A DNA stretch of 64,000 bases from Lachnospiraceae bacterium (GTDB taxonomy: Bacteria > Bacillota > Clostridia > Lachnospirales > Lachnospiraceae): contig JALCRM010000005.1 in the NCBI GenBank assembly GCA_022652545.1, forward strand, positions 1 through 64,000. The letters run 5' to 3'. The position numbers and the translations under genes are program-made. Below the pieces are notes generated by a model. The model had not been told where the DNA came from and made no database searches. It saw only the letters and a program-made list of their open reading frames with translations. Below, piece after piece: positions 43,215 to 51,914 of this stretch. The first letter of the stretch is position 1. Every line of letters starts with the position of its first letter.

Positions 43215-44302
43215 TGCGCCGCTCCTTTCTCCGCAGTCTCTGCGCCGGTACCCGTAAGGCCCAGTGCCCTGCCTTTATCGATCATGACGCGGATATGCTC
43301 CGGAGGCTCCATCCTGGGAGCGCGGGGATCCAGCAGCCACGTTCTTGCAAAATGCGTATCGCTCACTTTGAACATGGGCGGGCGCTTCACAAAATCGATC
43401 TTGAGCGGATGCGGGTTGCGGGCTGCGAAAGCGTCCCCGTGTATCTCCTGGAAAAGGTCCGGCGGCGTGCCCTGGATCGAATACAGCGGCTTCCCCTTGA
43501 TGCCGAGCTGCGGCAGGCTGGAAAGCAGCGCCCACGTGTACGGGTGCTTCGGATCGTAGAAGATCTCGTTGCTGGTGCCCACTTCCACGATGTCCCCCGC
43601 GTACATGACGGCCACGCGGTCCGCCACGTTGGCGACCACGCCCAGGTCATGCGTGATATAGACCACGGTCAGTCCGTATGTCTTCTGCATTTTTTTCAGG
43701 ATCCCGAGGATCTGCGCCTGGATCGTGACATCCAGTGCCGTCGTGGGCTCGTCGCAGATGAGGATCTCCGGTTTGCAGGCCACGGCGATGGCGATGACGA
43801 CACGCTGCCGCATGCCGCCAGAGAACTCGTGCGGGAACTGCTTATAGCGGCGTTCGGGTTCGCTGATCCCGACTTCCGTAAGAATGCGGCAGGCTTCCTG
43901 TTTTGCCGCTTCGCCGTGCAGGTCCTGGTGCAGGGCAAGAGCCTCGCAGATCTGCCAGCCTATGGTCTTGAGGGGATTCAGGGAAGTCATGGGATCCTGC
44001 ATCACCATGGCAATGCGGCTGCCGCGGATCGAATTCCATTCCGTCTCGTCCGTGATCTTCGCCAGGTCCTTGTCGCCGTAGAGAATGCTGCCTCCGGTTA
44101 TTCTGCCGTTCGATGCGTTGAGCCCCATGAGGTTTGCGACGAACACGCTCTTGCCGGAGCCGGACTCTCCCACGATGGCCAGACTCTCTCCTTTGAGAAT
44201 ATCGAGGGATATGCCGCGCAGCGCGTGCAGTGTCTGCCCGCGCAGCGTAAAGTCAAAACACAGATCCTTTATGGAAACAAGGACTTCTCTTTTCTCTGCC
44301 AT
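43211..44302 (-). CDS. Oligopeptide/dipeptide ABC importer ATPase, OppD/DppD type
   Basis: This 363-residue ATPase is somewhat longer than usual OppD because of a C-terminal tail of about 20 residues. It has Walker [13 protein letters not shown]-loop [13 protein letters not shown], signature [14 protein letters not shown], Walker [15 protein letters not shown] and H-loop YITHDLGVV. The Cys-free C-terminal motif [15 protein letters not shown] is followed by IQGTPPDL, both typical. The ATG at 44302 follows AAAGGAGC. It is adjacent to the permease genes (26 bp after OppC) and overlaps the OppF-type gene by 4 nt. Confidence 0.94.
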   Translation of the reverse strand: MAEKREVLVSIKDLCFDFTLRGQTLHALRGISLDILKGESLAIVGESGSGKSVFVANLMGLNASNGRITGGSILYGDKDLAKITDETEWNSIRGSRIAMVMQDPMTSLNPLKTIGWQICEALALHQDLHGEAAKQEACRILTEVGISEPERRYKQFPHEFSGGMRQRVVIAIAVACKPEILICDEPTTALDVTIQAQILGILKKMQKTYGLTVVYITHDLGVVANVADRVAVMYAGDIVEVGTSNEIFYDPKHPYTWALLSSLPQLGIKGKPLYSIQGTPPDLFQEIHGDAFAARNPHPLKIDFVKRPPMFKVSDTHFARTWLLDPRAPRMEPPEHIRVMIDKGRALGLTGTGAETAEKGAAQ

Positions 44303-44328
44303 GGAAAAGCTCCTTTGCAGCGTCCTGC

Positions 44329-45354
44329 TTATACGTGATTTCTCGGATCAGCTGCATCCGCAAAAGAATTGCCGACTATATAGAGCGAGATCGTAATGAC
44401 AGCCAGCACTGCCGTAGGGAAAAGCAGCTGGTAGCGCAGACTCGGCTGGCTCATGACGAGCCGCCCTGCCTGTACGAGATTGCCCAGAGACGGAATGTCG
44501 GTCGGCAGGCCTATCCCGATATAGGTGACGAAGACCTCGTTGCCGATGGCGGACGGGATCGCCAGCGCCATGCGCAGCGTGATCACGGAGACCAGATAGG
44601 GAAGCAGGTTCTTGGTCACGATCCGGGCCGTGGAGGTTCCGAGACATCTGGAAGCCAGGTTGTAATCCCTGTCGCGGATGATCACGATCTGGTTGCGGAT
44701 AAAGCGGGCCATATCGAGCCAGCCGGTCAGACACAGGGCGAAAATGATCGTGCCCACGCCGGGGTTCATGATGTAGGAAATCAGGATCAGCACCAGGGTC
44801 TGCGGCACATTGTCGAAGATGTTGTACAGCTCCGTAAAGAAGGCATCCAGCTTGCGGACATACCCCCAGAGCACACCGACCAGCGTGCCGACGAGCGCTT
44901 CAAAGCAGGCCACCGCAAAACCGATGCCGAGCGACGTGCGGGTGCCGGCCCAGGTCCTGGCCCACAGATCCTGTCCGATCGAATTCGTACCGAACCAGAA
45001 TTCGGAATCGGGCGACCTGTTGATGATCTGGATCCCGGACGCATCGTTGTAGATCGTCTTCGGATCCTTCTGGTCGGGAAGGAGCGGCTGTATATAGGTA
45101 AACACGAGCGTCACTACGATGACCGCCAGGAAAAACACGGCGATCCTGTTTTTGAAGAAAGCCTGCAGCGTGGCGCCCCAGTAGGAATAGTTCGAGTACC
45201 CTCTGCGCTCCGCTGCGCTGCTGTCGAACTGCGCGGGCTGAAACAGCTCGTCTTCCGGCAGATCCCTGTATGCTTCGTACGGATCGCAGCTTTTCCTGAG
45301 TTCTTCTGAAAGAACACTGTCCAGTTGCCTGGTCTTATGATCGCGATAGTTCAT
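44329..45354 (-). CDS. Oligopeptide/dipeptide ABC importer permease, OppC type
   Basis: This 341-residue inner-membrane subunit has a long cytoplasmic N-terminus of about 75 residues, then six membrane segments. The OppC-type sequence shows FWFGTNSIGQDLWAR in the first external loop. The ATPase-coupling EAA-like loop reads GLPTDIPSLGNLVQAG. Its start overlaps the OppB stop as ATGA, giving coupled translation. Confidence 0.93.
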   Translation of the reverse strand: MNYRDHKTRQLDSVLSEELRKSCDPYEAYRDLPEDELFQPAQFDSSAAERRGYSNYSYWGATLQAFFKNRIAVFFLAVIVVTLVFTYIQPLLPDQKDPKTIYNDASGIQIINRSPDSEFWFGTNSIGQDLWARTWAGTRTSLGIGFAVACFEALVGTLVGVLWGYVRKLDAFFTELYNIFDNVPQTLVLILISYIMNPGVGTIIFALCLTGWLDMARFIRNQIVIIRDRDYNLASRCLGTSTARIVTKNLLPYLVSVITLRMALAIPSAIGNEVFVTYIGIGLPTDIPSLGNLVQAGRLVMSQPSLRYQLLFPTAVLAVITISLYIVGNSFADAADPRNHV

Positions 45355-46304
45355 CGGCGGGAACCTTCCTTTCCGGTGAAGCTGATGCGCGGGTCAAACA
45401 CGGCCATCAACAGATCCCCGAGCAGAAGGCCTGCAACGGAGATGATCGAATAAAGCACGACCAGTGCTTCCACCAGTGTATTGTCCTGGATCTTGATCGC
45501 CTGCACGAGCAGGCCGCCCATCCCGGGAATGGAATAGAGACTCTCCACATACAGGGAGCCCATCAGGGTAAACAGGATCGAATTGGGTATGTACTGTACA
45601 AGCGGCACGATCGCGTTGCGGAACACATGACTGCGGCTGATCTGTTTGGAGGGCACGCCCTTGGCGCGGGCGAGACGGATATAGTCCTTGTTGGATTCGT
45701 CGACCATGAAGCGGCGCAGCCACATCGCATAGTAGACAATATTGCCGAGAGACAGGGAAAAGATCGGAAGTAGCCAGGTCGTGATGTCGTCGCGGCTGAA
45801 CAGCATGGACACGCCGAACAGTTCACTGCCGTACAGCTGTATCAGAAGGTGGTAGACGGCGGAAGGGACTGCTTCCACGATGACGATGAGCACCGTGCCG
45901 AACCTGTCCCAGAACTTCCACTTCGTCTTTACGGAGTTTGCCATCGCGATGCCGAGCGGCAGGCCGACAAGCAGGGCCAGGCCTACACTAATCAGCCCGA
46001 TCTCGATGGAGATCGGCGCCTTCTGGGCAATGATCTTCGCAATGGAATACCCTTCCCGGTACTTGATCGAACGCCCGAAGTTGCCGTGCAGGAGCTGGAG
46101 CATGTAGTGCCCTACCTGTACGAAAAGCGGGTCCTGCAGACCCAGCTTCTTGAGCGTGACGGCGATCTGTGCCTTCGACACTTTATCGAAGTTGCTGAAG
46201 TAGCCTTCGATCGGCATCTGCCGCAGCAGCGCCAGTACGATGAAGATCACGATACACAGCGTGATCATGGAATGCAGAACACGTTTGACTATATATTTTG
46301 CCAC
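45351..46304 (-). CDS. Oligopeptide/dipeptide ABC importer permease, OppB type
   Basis: This 317-residue permease has a membrane segment at the N-terminus (about 9-30), five more, and the OppB-type LGLQDPLFVQVGHYMLQLLHGNFG external loop. The coupling loop reads YIRLARAKGVPSKQI. I chose the GTG at 46304 because AGGAAGG lies 10 nt upstream and covers the alternative TTG at 46325. It is separated from the binding-protein gene by 174 bp that contains a stable hairpin, so the permease message may be less abundant than that of the binding protein. Confidence 0.92.
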   Translation of the reverse strand: MAKYIVKRVLHSMITLCIVIFIVLALLRQMPIEGYFSNFDKVSKAQIAVTLKKLGLQDPLFVQVGHYMLQLLHGNFGRSIKYREGYSIAKIIAQKAPISIEIGLISVGLALLVGLPLGIAMANSVKTKWKFWDRFGTVLIVIVEAVPSAVYHLLIQLYGSELFGVSMLFSRDDITTWLLPIFSLSLGNIVYYAMWLRRFMVDESNKDYIRLARAKGVPSKQISRSHVFRNAIVPLVQYIPNSILFTLMGSLYVESLYSIPGMGGLLVQAIKIQDNTLVEALVVLYSIISVAGLLLGDLLMAVFDPRISFTGKEGSRR

Positions 46305-46411
46305 GTACGTTCTTCCTTCCTGCAATTTTTGCCGATGTCGGTATTATAAGCGCACGGAGCTGTCAAAACAACCGCCCCGGGGCAATAAAAGTGTTCCGTG
46401 CTCTTACAATA

Positions 46412-46443
46412 CCGGGCACAGGCGCCTGCGCGTCTGTGCCCGG
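46412..46443 (-). other. Stable hairpin between the peptide-binding protein and permease genes
   Basis: CCGGGCACAG and CTGTGCCCGG form a perfect 10-bp stem. Only TATTG follows on the minus strand, a weak U-tract. This suggests partial termination or protection of the upstream message from decay. Nothing else was recognised in 46305-46478. Confidence 0.6.
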
Positions 46444-46478
46444 CTGATATGACCTGCTGAATTTCGAAAAAACAATCC

Positions 46479-48407
46479 TTACTTGCTGCTCTCGGCGATG
46501 GACTTGGTCCTTGCGTCTTTCCATTCCTGCAGTGCCTTGTTGAACTCGTCCATGCTCATGGACTTGTCCTTCAGCGACTGGAATTTATATCTCTGCAGCG
46601 CCATGCCGTAAGGAGCGTACTCGCCTTCGAGGGAATTGATCTTGCTCACCTCGTAGCCGTTGTCGGAAATGCTGAACGGAACGATGATCGCGTTGCTGAT
46701 GAGGAGAGCTTCCGCTTCCGAGAAGTCCGTGAAGCGTTTCTCGTCATCATTGTAGATCGCGCTTGCATCCGCTACCTTGCCGCTCCATTCCGTGAAGAGC
46801 TTCTGGGTGTTCTCATCCGTGCTCTTGTCCCAGAAGTTATAGTTGTTGTCCGCCGTGAACGGTTCTGTCCAGGTCTGCGGATCCGCGTAGTCCGCGCCCC
46901 AGTTGCACTTCATGAACGCATACTTGCCTGAACGCCTTACTGCGGAAAGGAAACCTGTATCGGGGCCCGCTTCCACGATGATGTCGATGAAGTCCGTGCC
47001 GAGCACGCCTTCCATCTGCTGCTCCACGACCTGGCATTCCTTGTCCCAGTTCGTAACGGACGGGTTGTACGGCATAAGGACCTTGATGGGGAAGGTGCAG
47101 CCCGCAGCTGTCAGTTCCGTCTTTGCGGCGTCGCGGTACTTGACTGCCGCATCCGCATCGAAGCTGTCGCCGGCCGTGATATCCTTCAGTGCGTCGTACT
47201 GTGTGTAATCCTTGCCTGCCGCAGTCGTGAAGGCTGCGGGAGTCACCGTGTTGTTCAGGACAGCCTTGGCATTCTCTTCCTCGGGCTCGCTCACGGTGAT
47301 GGCCTTGATGCGGTCGAGGGCCGCCATCATGGCTTTACGGAAATTCAGGTTGTTGACTGCGATCTTCCAGTTGTCGGGTTCGTACTGTGCGTCGAACTCC
47401 GGATCAAAGTTGAAGGCGTAGAAATAGCTGTAGGAATTGTTGGGGCGTGTGCCGTGCACCTGGTCCTTGGTCGAAGCGTCCTGCAGCCAGGAATTGAGCA
47501 GATCCGCGCTGATCGAGGCTCTGTCGATCTGGCCGCTCTTGTACATGCTGGCTTCGACGGAACTGGCTTCGGCATTGTAGGTCGAGTCGATCTCATCGAT
47601 CTTCACGTTGTCCTTGTCCCAGTACAGCGGATTCTTCTTCAGGACGTGCTTTTCCTGCGGGGAGTAGGTCTTCAGGGTATAAGCACCGCAGTACAGCAGC
47701 GAATCGTTGTCCATTGCGAAGTTGTCGCCCTGCTGGTCCAGGAAATCCTTGTTGACCGGCAGATAGGATGCATAGGAAAGTACGCTGAGGAAGAAGGAGC
47801 AGGGCTGTTCCAGCGTATAGACCAGTGTGTAGTCGTCCGTTGCCGTTACGCCGATATCTTCTGCCTTGGCTTCTGATACGGGCGTCAGGTCGTTGCCGTC
47901 GGCGTCCTTCGTCTTCGTTCCGTTCTCGCTTGCGATCATGTAAGCCGTGTAATCGTAGTATTCCTGGGCGCCCTTTACGACCGCTCCCGTCGAATACATA
48001 TACTGCGTGCCGCTTTCATGTGCCGCATCGTTGACGTACTGTGCGGACGTGACCCAGTCGTTGGCCGTGACATCGGAAACGGCTTTGCCGTCCTTGTCGA
48101 CCCACTTGACGCCCTGGCGGATCTTGAACGTCCAGACCGTCATGTCGTCGTTCGATGACCAGCTTTCCGCAAGGCAGGGTTTGATGTTGCCGTACTGGTC
48201 GTACTCCACGAGGCTGTCTTCCACGTTCGCGGAGATCTCGGTATCCACCGCATTATCCGTTGTCAGATAATTCAGTGTGTTGACCTCGCCGGAATACAGC
48301 ATGCGGTAGGTCGAAGAACTGCCGCCCGACGAGCTGCCGCAGCCTGAAAGCATCGAAACTGCCGTGGCGGCGGTCAAAACAGTTGCCATGAGCCTTCTCT
48401 TTTTCAT
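46479..48407 (-). CDS. Oligopeptide/dipeptide-binding lipoprotein, SBP family 5 (OppA type)
   Basis: This 642-residue protein captures peptides outside the cell for the importer. A lipoprotein signal peptide ends at lipobox SMLSGC (lipidated C23). The family-5 solute-binding fold follows, with SGEVNTLNYLTTDNAV, ESWSSNDDMTVWTFKIRQGV and the DNWKIAVNNLNFRKAM hinge segment. Membership in this family is clear, but ligand preference is not. The ATG at 48407 follows GGAGGG. It is the first gene of the operon that continues through permeases, ATPases, dppA, the P1 peptidase, the transglutaminase-like gene and the secreted propeller-like gene. Confidence 0.94.
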   Translation of the reverse strand: MKKRRLMATVLTAATAVSMLSGCGSSSGGSSSTYRMLYSGEVNTLNYLTTDNAVDTEISANVEDSLVEYDQYGNIKPCLAESWSSNDDMTVWTFKIRQGVKWVDKDGKAVSDVTANDWVTSAQYVNDAAHESGTQYMYSTGAVVKGAQEYYDYTAYMIASENGTKTKDADGNDLTPVSEAKAEDIGVTATDDYTLVYTLEQPCSFFLSVLSYASYLPVNKDFLDQQGDNFAMDNDSLLYCGAYTLKTYSPQEKHVLKKNPLYWDKDNVKIDEIDSTYNAEASSVEASMYKSGQIDRASISADLLNSWLQDASTKDQVHGTRPNNSYSYFYAFNFDPEFDAQYEPDNWKIAVNNLNFRKAMMAALDRIKAITVSEPEEENAKAVLNNTVTPAAFTTAAGKDYTQYDALKDITAGDSFDADAAVKYRDAAKTELTAAGCTFPIKVLMPYNPSVTNWDKECQVVEQQMEGVLGTDFIDIIVEAGPDTGFLSAVRRSGKYAFMKCNWGADYADPQTWTEPFTADNNYNFWDKSTDENTQKLFTEWSGKVADASAIYNDDEKRFTDFSEAEALLISNAIIVPFSISDNGYEVSKINSLEGEYAPYGMALQRYKFQSLKDKSMSMDEFNKALQEWKDARTKSIAESSK

Positions 48408-48469
48408 ACTTTTCCCTCCATATTGAAGAATCTTCAGATCCTCCGGGTGTACAGCCTGTGTCGTCTTTC

Positions 48470-48517
48470 AAAAAAAGCCGGCCAGCCGCGCACCGCTTCG
48501 TGCGTCGTGTCTGCCGG
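48470..48517 (-). terminator. Terminator-like structure inside the leader of the peptide-import operon
   Basis: CCGGC and GCCGG (outer pair) enclose CGCAC-loop-GTGCG (inner pair). The minus-strand transcript then reads C followed by seven T. It lies between the promoter and the first start codon, so it is a candidate attenuator. The rest of 48408-48615 is leader plus promoter. Confidence 0.55.
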
Positions 48518-48566
48518 TTCATTTTGTACACCTGGATTACTTGCATTCACGTATACACTTGTTTGC

Positions 48567-48594
48567 ATTTTATCACGCAACGAGAATTGTGCAA
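48567..48594 (-). promoter_or_regulatory. Promoter of the peptide-import operon
   Basis: TTGCAC (48589-48594) and TAAAAT (48567-48572) are 16 nt apart on the minus strand. The leader is about 155 nt. No clear CodY box was found around it. Confidence 0.55.
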
Positions 48595-48615
48595 CCGTTC
48601 CGGGTATATTTTCTT

Positions 48616-49371
48616 CTACATTTTGGAGAAATATTCAAAGACTCTGGCACCGTCCGCAATTTCGGCAAGTGCGGCCGGATCTCCGGCAAGACCGCCGTGC
48701 AGACTCCTGTCGCGCTCTTCAAAGGAGATCTTTTCCGGATGCCACTGCAGCCCGATGACGGGGAGCCGTTCGTGCAGTATGGCCTCAATCACGAGATCGT
48801 CGCTGTACTGTACGGCATGCAGCCCTGCCCCCAGCCTGCCGCAGGCCTGATGATGGTAGCTGTTGATCAGAAGCTCGGGTCCGTAGATATCGTAAAGAAA
48901 GTTGCCGGGATCGATCGCGGAGCCGTGTGCCATTCCCTGCTTCCGCACGTTGTCATACTGGTGTCTGTCGTGGCTCGGGAGGTCCTGTATGACCGAGCCC
49001 CCGAAAAACACGTTCAGCACCTGGCAGCCCTTGCATATCCCGAGCACCGGCTTGCCCGCCTTCACAAAAAGGCCGCAGATCGTAAGCTGCGCAAGATCCA
49101 GCGCGCGGTCTATCCCCCTGCTGCCGTTCACCGCTTCCCCGAAGAGCGCGGGGTCCACGTCATCGCCGCCCGGCAGGATGAGTCCCTCATACCCTTCCGT
49201 GGCGGAGCGCGCCAGGTCCGCTCCGATCTCTCTGTACAGCGGTTCTCCTGCCCTCTCAGGCAGCCCGTCGGGAAGAGCGAGCGCTGCTGTCCATTCCAGT
49301 CCGAGATGGCGCAGTGCATTCTGGTAACACAGTGTTTCCTCCGGCAGGCCGGCGATCCATATCTTCTTCAT
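48616..49371 (-). CDS. Class I glutamine amidotransferase-like hydrolase (peptidase C26, PuuD-like)
   Basis: This 251-residue cytoplasmic enzyme has the C26 catalytic set: nucleophile C113 in GICKGCQVLN, H211 and E213 in LQWHPEK. PuuD-type enzymes split the gamma-glutamyl amide of gamma-Glu-GABA or similar compounds, and others in the family act on gamma-glutamyl peptides. No polyamine pathway genes are nearby, so the substrate stays open. It starts 1 bp after the stop of the small acidic protein gene and is the last gene of the polyphosphate operon, just upstream of the peptide importer promoter. Confidence 0.87.
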   Translation of the reverse strand: MKKIWIAGLPEETLCYQNALRHLGLEWTAALALPDGLPERAGEPLYREIGADLARSATEGYEGLILPGGDDVDPALFGEAVNGSRGIDRALDLAQLTICGLFVKAGKPVLGICKGCQVLNVFFGGSVIQDLPSHDRHQYDNVRKQGMAHGSAIDPGNFLYDIYGPELLINSYHHQACGRLGAGLHAVQYSDDLVIEAILHERLPVIGLQWHPEKISFEERDRSLHGGLAGDPAALAEIADGARVFEYFSKM

Positions 49372-49372
49372 T

Positions 49373-49642
49373 TCATCCTTCCACGATCAGATAGCGCCCG
49401 TCTCCTACATCGAAGACTTCGGACTCCTCCAGTATGGAGTCTTCGTCCTTTCCGTCGATGTCAGCGCCTTCCTCATCAAAATACGCAAGCACGGCCCGCG
49501 GGCTGTTCACCACCTGGGCCATGCAGTCGGTCAGAAATTCCTCGGCTTCTTCAGGAGTTTCCGCCACATGCTCCGGAAACAGCTGTTCCTGATTTTCAAG
49601 AAAGCAATTCAATACCGCATCGTCATAGATCTGCTCTTCCAT
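49373..49642 (-). CDS. Small acidic protein of unknown function
   Basis: This is an 89-residue, strongly acidic protein with no signal peptide, membrane segment or motif that I can name. It contains ETPEEAEEFLTDCMA in the first half, then YFDEEGADIDGKDED and a C-terminal EVFDVGDGRYLIVEG, likely a small alpha/beta fold. I recall similar uncharacterised proteins from Lachnospiraceae but cannot verify that. The ATG at 49642 follows GGGAGG. It lies 25 bp after ppk1 and 1 bp before the amidotransferase-like gene, so it is cotranscribed with polyphosphate metabolism genes. Confidence 0.75.
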   Translation of the reverse strand: MEEQIYDDAVLNCFLENQEQLFPEHVAETPEEAEEFLTDCMAQVVNSPRAVLAYFDEEGADIDGKDEDSILEESEVFDVGDGRYLIVEG

Positions 49643-49667
49643 ATGGCTGCCTCCCTTTTCTTACTGT

Positions 49668-51878
49668 CTACCTGTCTTCCGGTGCCTTTTCCGGCTGGAA
49701 AACTCTTGTATTGGCCTGCGCGGCCTGTTTTGCCGCCTCGACCTGTTCGTTGCAGAACTGCAGCTGCGAATTGACGATGGCTTTGCCTCTGCGGTCCACT
49801 CTTTCATATATGCCTTCTGCATTCATCACCTGCGCCTGTTCCGTATCCGCAAGTTCCGTCAGCAGGATGTGCATGGCCTTTGCGCGGATGTCCTCGTCTT
49901 CCAGCGGGAACATGATCTCCACGCGCCTGTCCAGATTGCGAGGCATCCAGTCCGCGCTCGATGCGTAATACTCCGGACGGCCGCCGTTCTCAAAGTAAAA
50001 GATACGGCTGTGTTCAAGGAAATTGCCCACGATGGAACGTACCGTGATGTTTTCGGATACGCCCGGTATCCCGGTGCGCAGGCAGCAGATGCCGCGTACG
50101 ATCAGCTCGATCTTCACGCCCGCAGCGCTGGCTCTGTACAGAGCCTCCATCACCTCCGGGTCGCACAGCGAATTCATCTTGGCGATGATATGGGCGGCTT
50201 CTCCGGCACCCGCGTGGTCCTGCTCGCGCGCGATGAGATACAGGAAACGGTCCTTCAGCCACAGAGGGGCGAGGGTCAGTTTGTTCCAGGTGCGGGGCTC
50301 GGAGTATCCCGACAGCATGTTGAAGACTGCCGTGGCGTCTTCCCCGAAGCTCTCCTTACAGGTAAACAGGCCCACGTCGGTATATAACTTGGCTGTGGAG
50401 TCGTTGTAGTTGCCTGTGGCCAGGTGCACGTACCGCCGTATGCCGTCCTCTTCCCTGCGTACGACCAGCGTGATCTTCGAATGCGTCTTCAGGCCCACGA
50501 GCCCGTAGATGACATGGCAGCCGGCTTTCTCAAGCATCTTGGCCCAGCCGATGTTGTGCTCTTCGTCAAAACGTGCCTTCAGTTCGACGAGCACCATGAC
50601 CTGCTTTCCGTTTTCCGCAGCCCTGGCCAGTGCGGCGATGATCGGAGAATTGCCGCTCACGCGGTACAGCGTCTGCTTGATGGCCAGCACATCCGGATCC
50701 GTCGCGGCCTGCGCCACGAAATTCACGACCGGCTGAAAGCTCTCATAGGGATGGTGCATGAAAACATCGCCCCTGCGGATGCATTCGAAAATATCGCTGC
50801 CGGCAGGGATCTCCGGCACGCTCTGCGGCGGCGCATACCGGTGCTCGCGAAAAGCGTCGAACCCTTCAAGTCCGTACAGCTTCATCAGGAAAGTCAGGTC
50901 CAGCGGACCGTCGATGCGGAAGATCTCGTTCTCCTGCAGGCGCAGTTCATTCACGAGGATCTTCAGCAGGCGCTCGTCGATCCCCTGCTCCACCTCCAGC
51001 CGGATCGCCTGTCCCCACTGCCGGCGTTTGAGCTGTTTCTCGATCTCCTTCAGAAGGTCTTCGGCTTCGTCCTCGTCGATCGAAAGGTCCGCATTGCGCA
51101 TCAGCCGGAACGGGCTCGCGCAGACCACGTCGTAATTCAGGAACAGCTTCGGCATATTGTGGCGGATGATATCCTCGAGGAAAATGACATGGATAGGCGC
51201 CCCGTCCTTCTGCGGCATCACCTTGTAGCGCGGCAGGCCGCTCGGTACCTGGACCGTAGCGAAATCCAGGTCCTCCTCGGCGTTTTCCTCGACCTTCTTT
51301 CTTTTCTGTCTCAGCAGGATGCCCTGGCCGGCACTGTTTCTGCGGCGCAGCAGCGCGCCCAGGTTCAGTGTCTTATTGAGAATGAGAGGGAACGGGCGCG
51401 AGGAGTCCACGGCCATCGGCGTCAGGACCGGATAGATCTCCGTTTCGTAATAGTCGTTGACGAATGCCTCTTCCTCCGCGCTCAGTTCCTCGTACCGGCA
51501 GATCTTCACGCCGGCGTCCTGCTCCAGCGCAGGCACAAGAGAGCGGTTGTAGACCGAGTACTGTTTGTCCACGAAATCGTGCGTGGATGCGAGGACCGCC
51601 GCGAGCTGCTCCGTTACCGTCATGCCGGCGATATCCGTCTTTCTGTAGTCGGCGTTCTCCATGTCCTTCAGGGAAGCCACGCGCACCATGAAAAACTCGT
51701 CCAGATTCGACGATGTGATGGAGAGGAACTTGAGACGTTCAAACAGCCTGTTGTCCCTGCGCCGCGCTTCATCGAGCACGCGCTCGTTGAACTGCAGCCA
51801 GGACAGCTCCCGGTTGATATAGTACTTCGGATCGGAAAAATCGATCTTTCTCTCAGCTTCCGTTTCTTTTGCAGCCAT
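49668..51878 (-). CDS. ppk1: Polyphosphate kinase
   Basis: PPK1 polymerises the gamma-phosphate of ATP into polyphosphate, a reserve and stress polymer. The product is 736 aa from MAAKETEAE. N-terminal and head domains include YINRELSWLQFNERVL, and the body has HHPYESFQPVVNFV. The first phospholipase-D-like half carries the catalytic His region (GLVGLKTHSKITLVVR), the second has ASSADWMPRNLDRRVEIMFP near the C-terminus. The ATG at 51878 follows GGGGGGCAGG; an ATG seven codons upstream is also possible. It is preceded 36 bp upstream by the exopolyphosphatase gene, so synthesis and breakdown enzymes are coexpressed. Confidence 0.97.
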   Translation of the reverse strand: MAAKETEAERKIDFSDPKYYINRELSWLQFNERVLDEARRRDNRLFERLKFLSITSSNLDEFFMVRVASLKDMENADYRKTDIAGMTVTEQLAAVLASTHDFVDKQYSVYNRSLVPALEQDAGVKICRYEELSAEEEAFVNDYYETEIYPVLTPMAVDSSRPFPLILNKTLNLGALLRRRNSAGQGILLRQKRKKVEENAEEDLDFATVQVPSGLPRYKVMPQKDGAPIHVIFLEDIIRHNMPKLFLNYDVVCASPFRLMRNADLSIDEDEAEDLLKEIEKQLKRRQWGQAIRLEVEQGIDERLLKILVNELRLQENEIFRIDGPLDLTFLMKLYGLEGFDAFREHRYAPPQSVPEIPAGSDIFECIRRGDVFMHHPYESFQPVVNFVAQAATDPDVLAIKQTLYRVSGNSPIIAALARAAENGKQVMVLVELKARFDEEHNIGWAKMLEKAGCHVIYGLVGLKTHSKITLVVRREEDGIRRYVHLATGNYNDSTAKLYTDVGLFTCKESFGEDATAVFNMLSGYSEPRTWNKLTLAPLWLKDRFLYLIAREQDHAGAGEAAHIIAKMNSLCDPEVMEALYRASAAGVKIELIVRGICCLRTGIPGVSENITVRSIVGNFLEHSRIFYFENGGRPEYYASSADWMPRNLDRRVEIMFPLEDEDIRAKAMHILLTELADTEQAQVMNAEGIYERVDRRGKAIVNSQLQFCNEQVEAAKQAAQANTRVFQPEKAPEDR

Positions 51879-51914
51879 TTCCTGCCCCCCTGCAGTCATG
51901 CGTCCCCGTCATGC

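Noticed and set aside
48253-48546. Possible leader peptide (Arg-rich, MNRQTRRTKR) in the peptide-import leader
   Set aside because: The frame runs past the terminator-like structure into the binding-protein gene and neither ATG has a Shine-Dalgarno, so I do not call it a gene.
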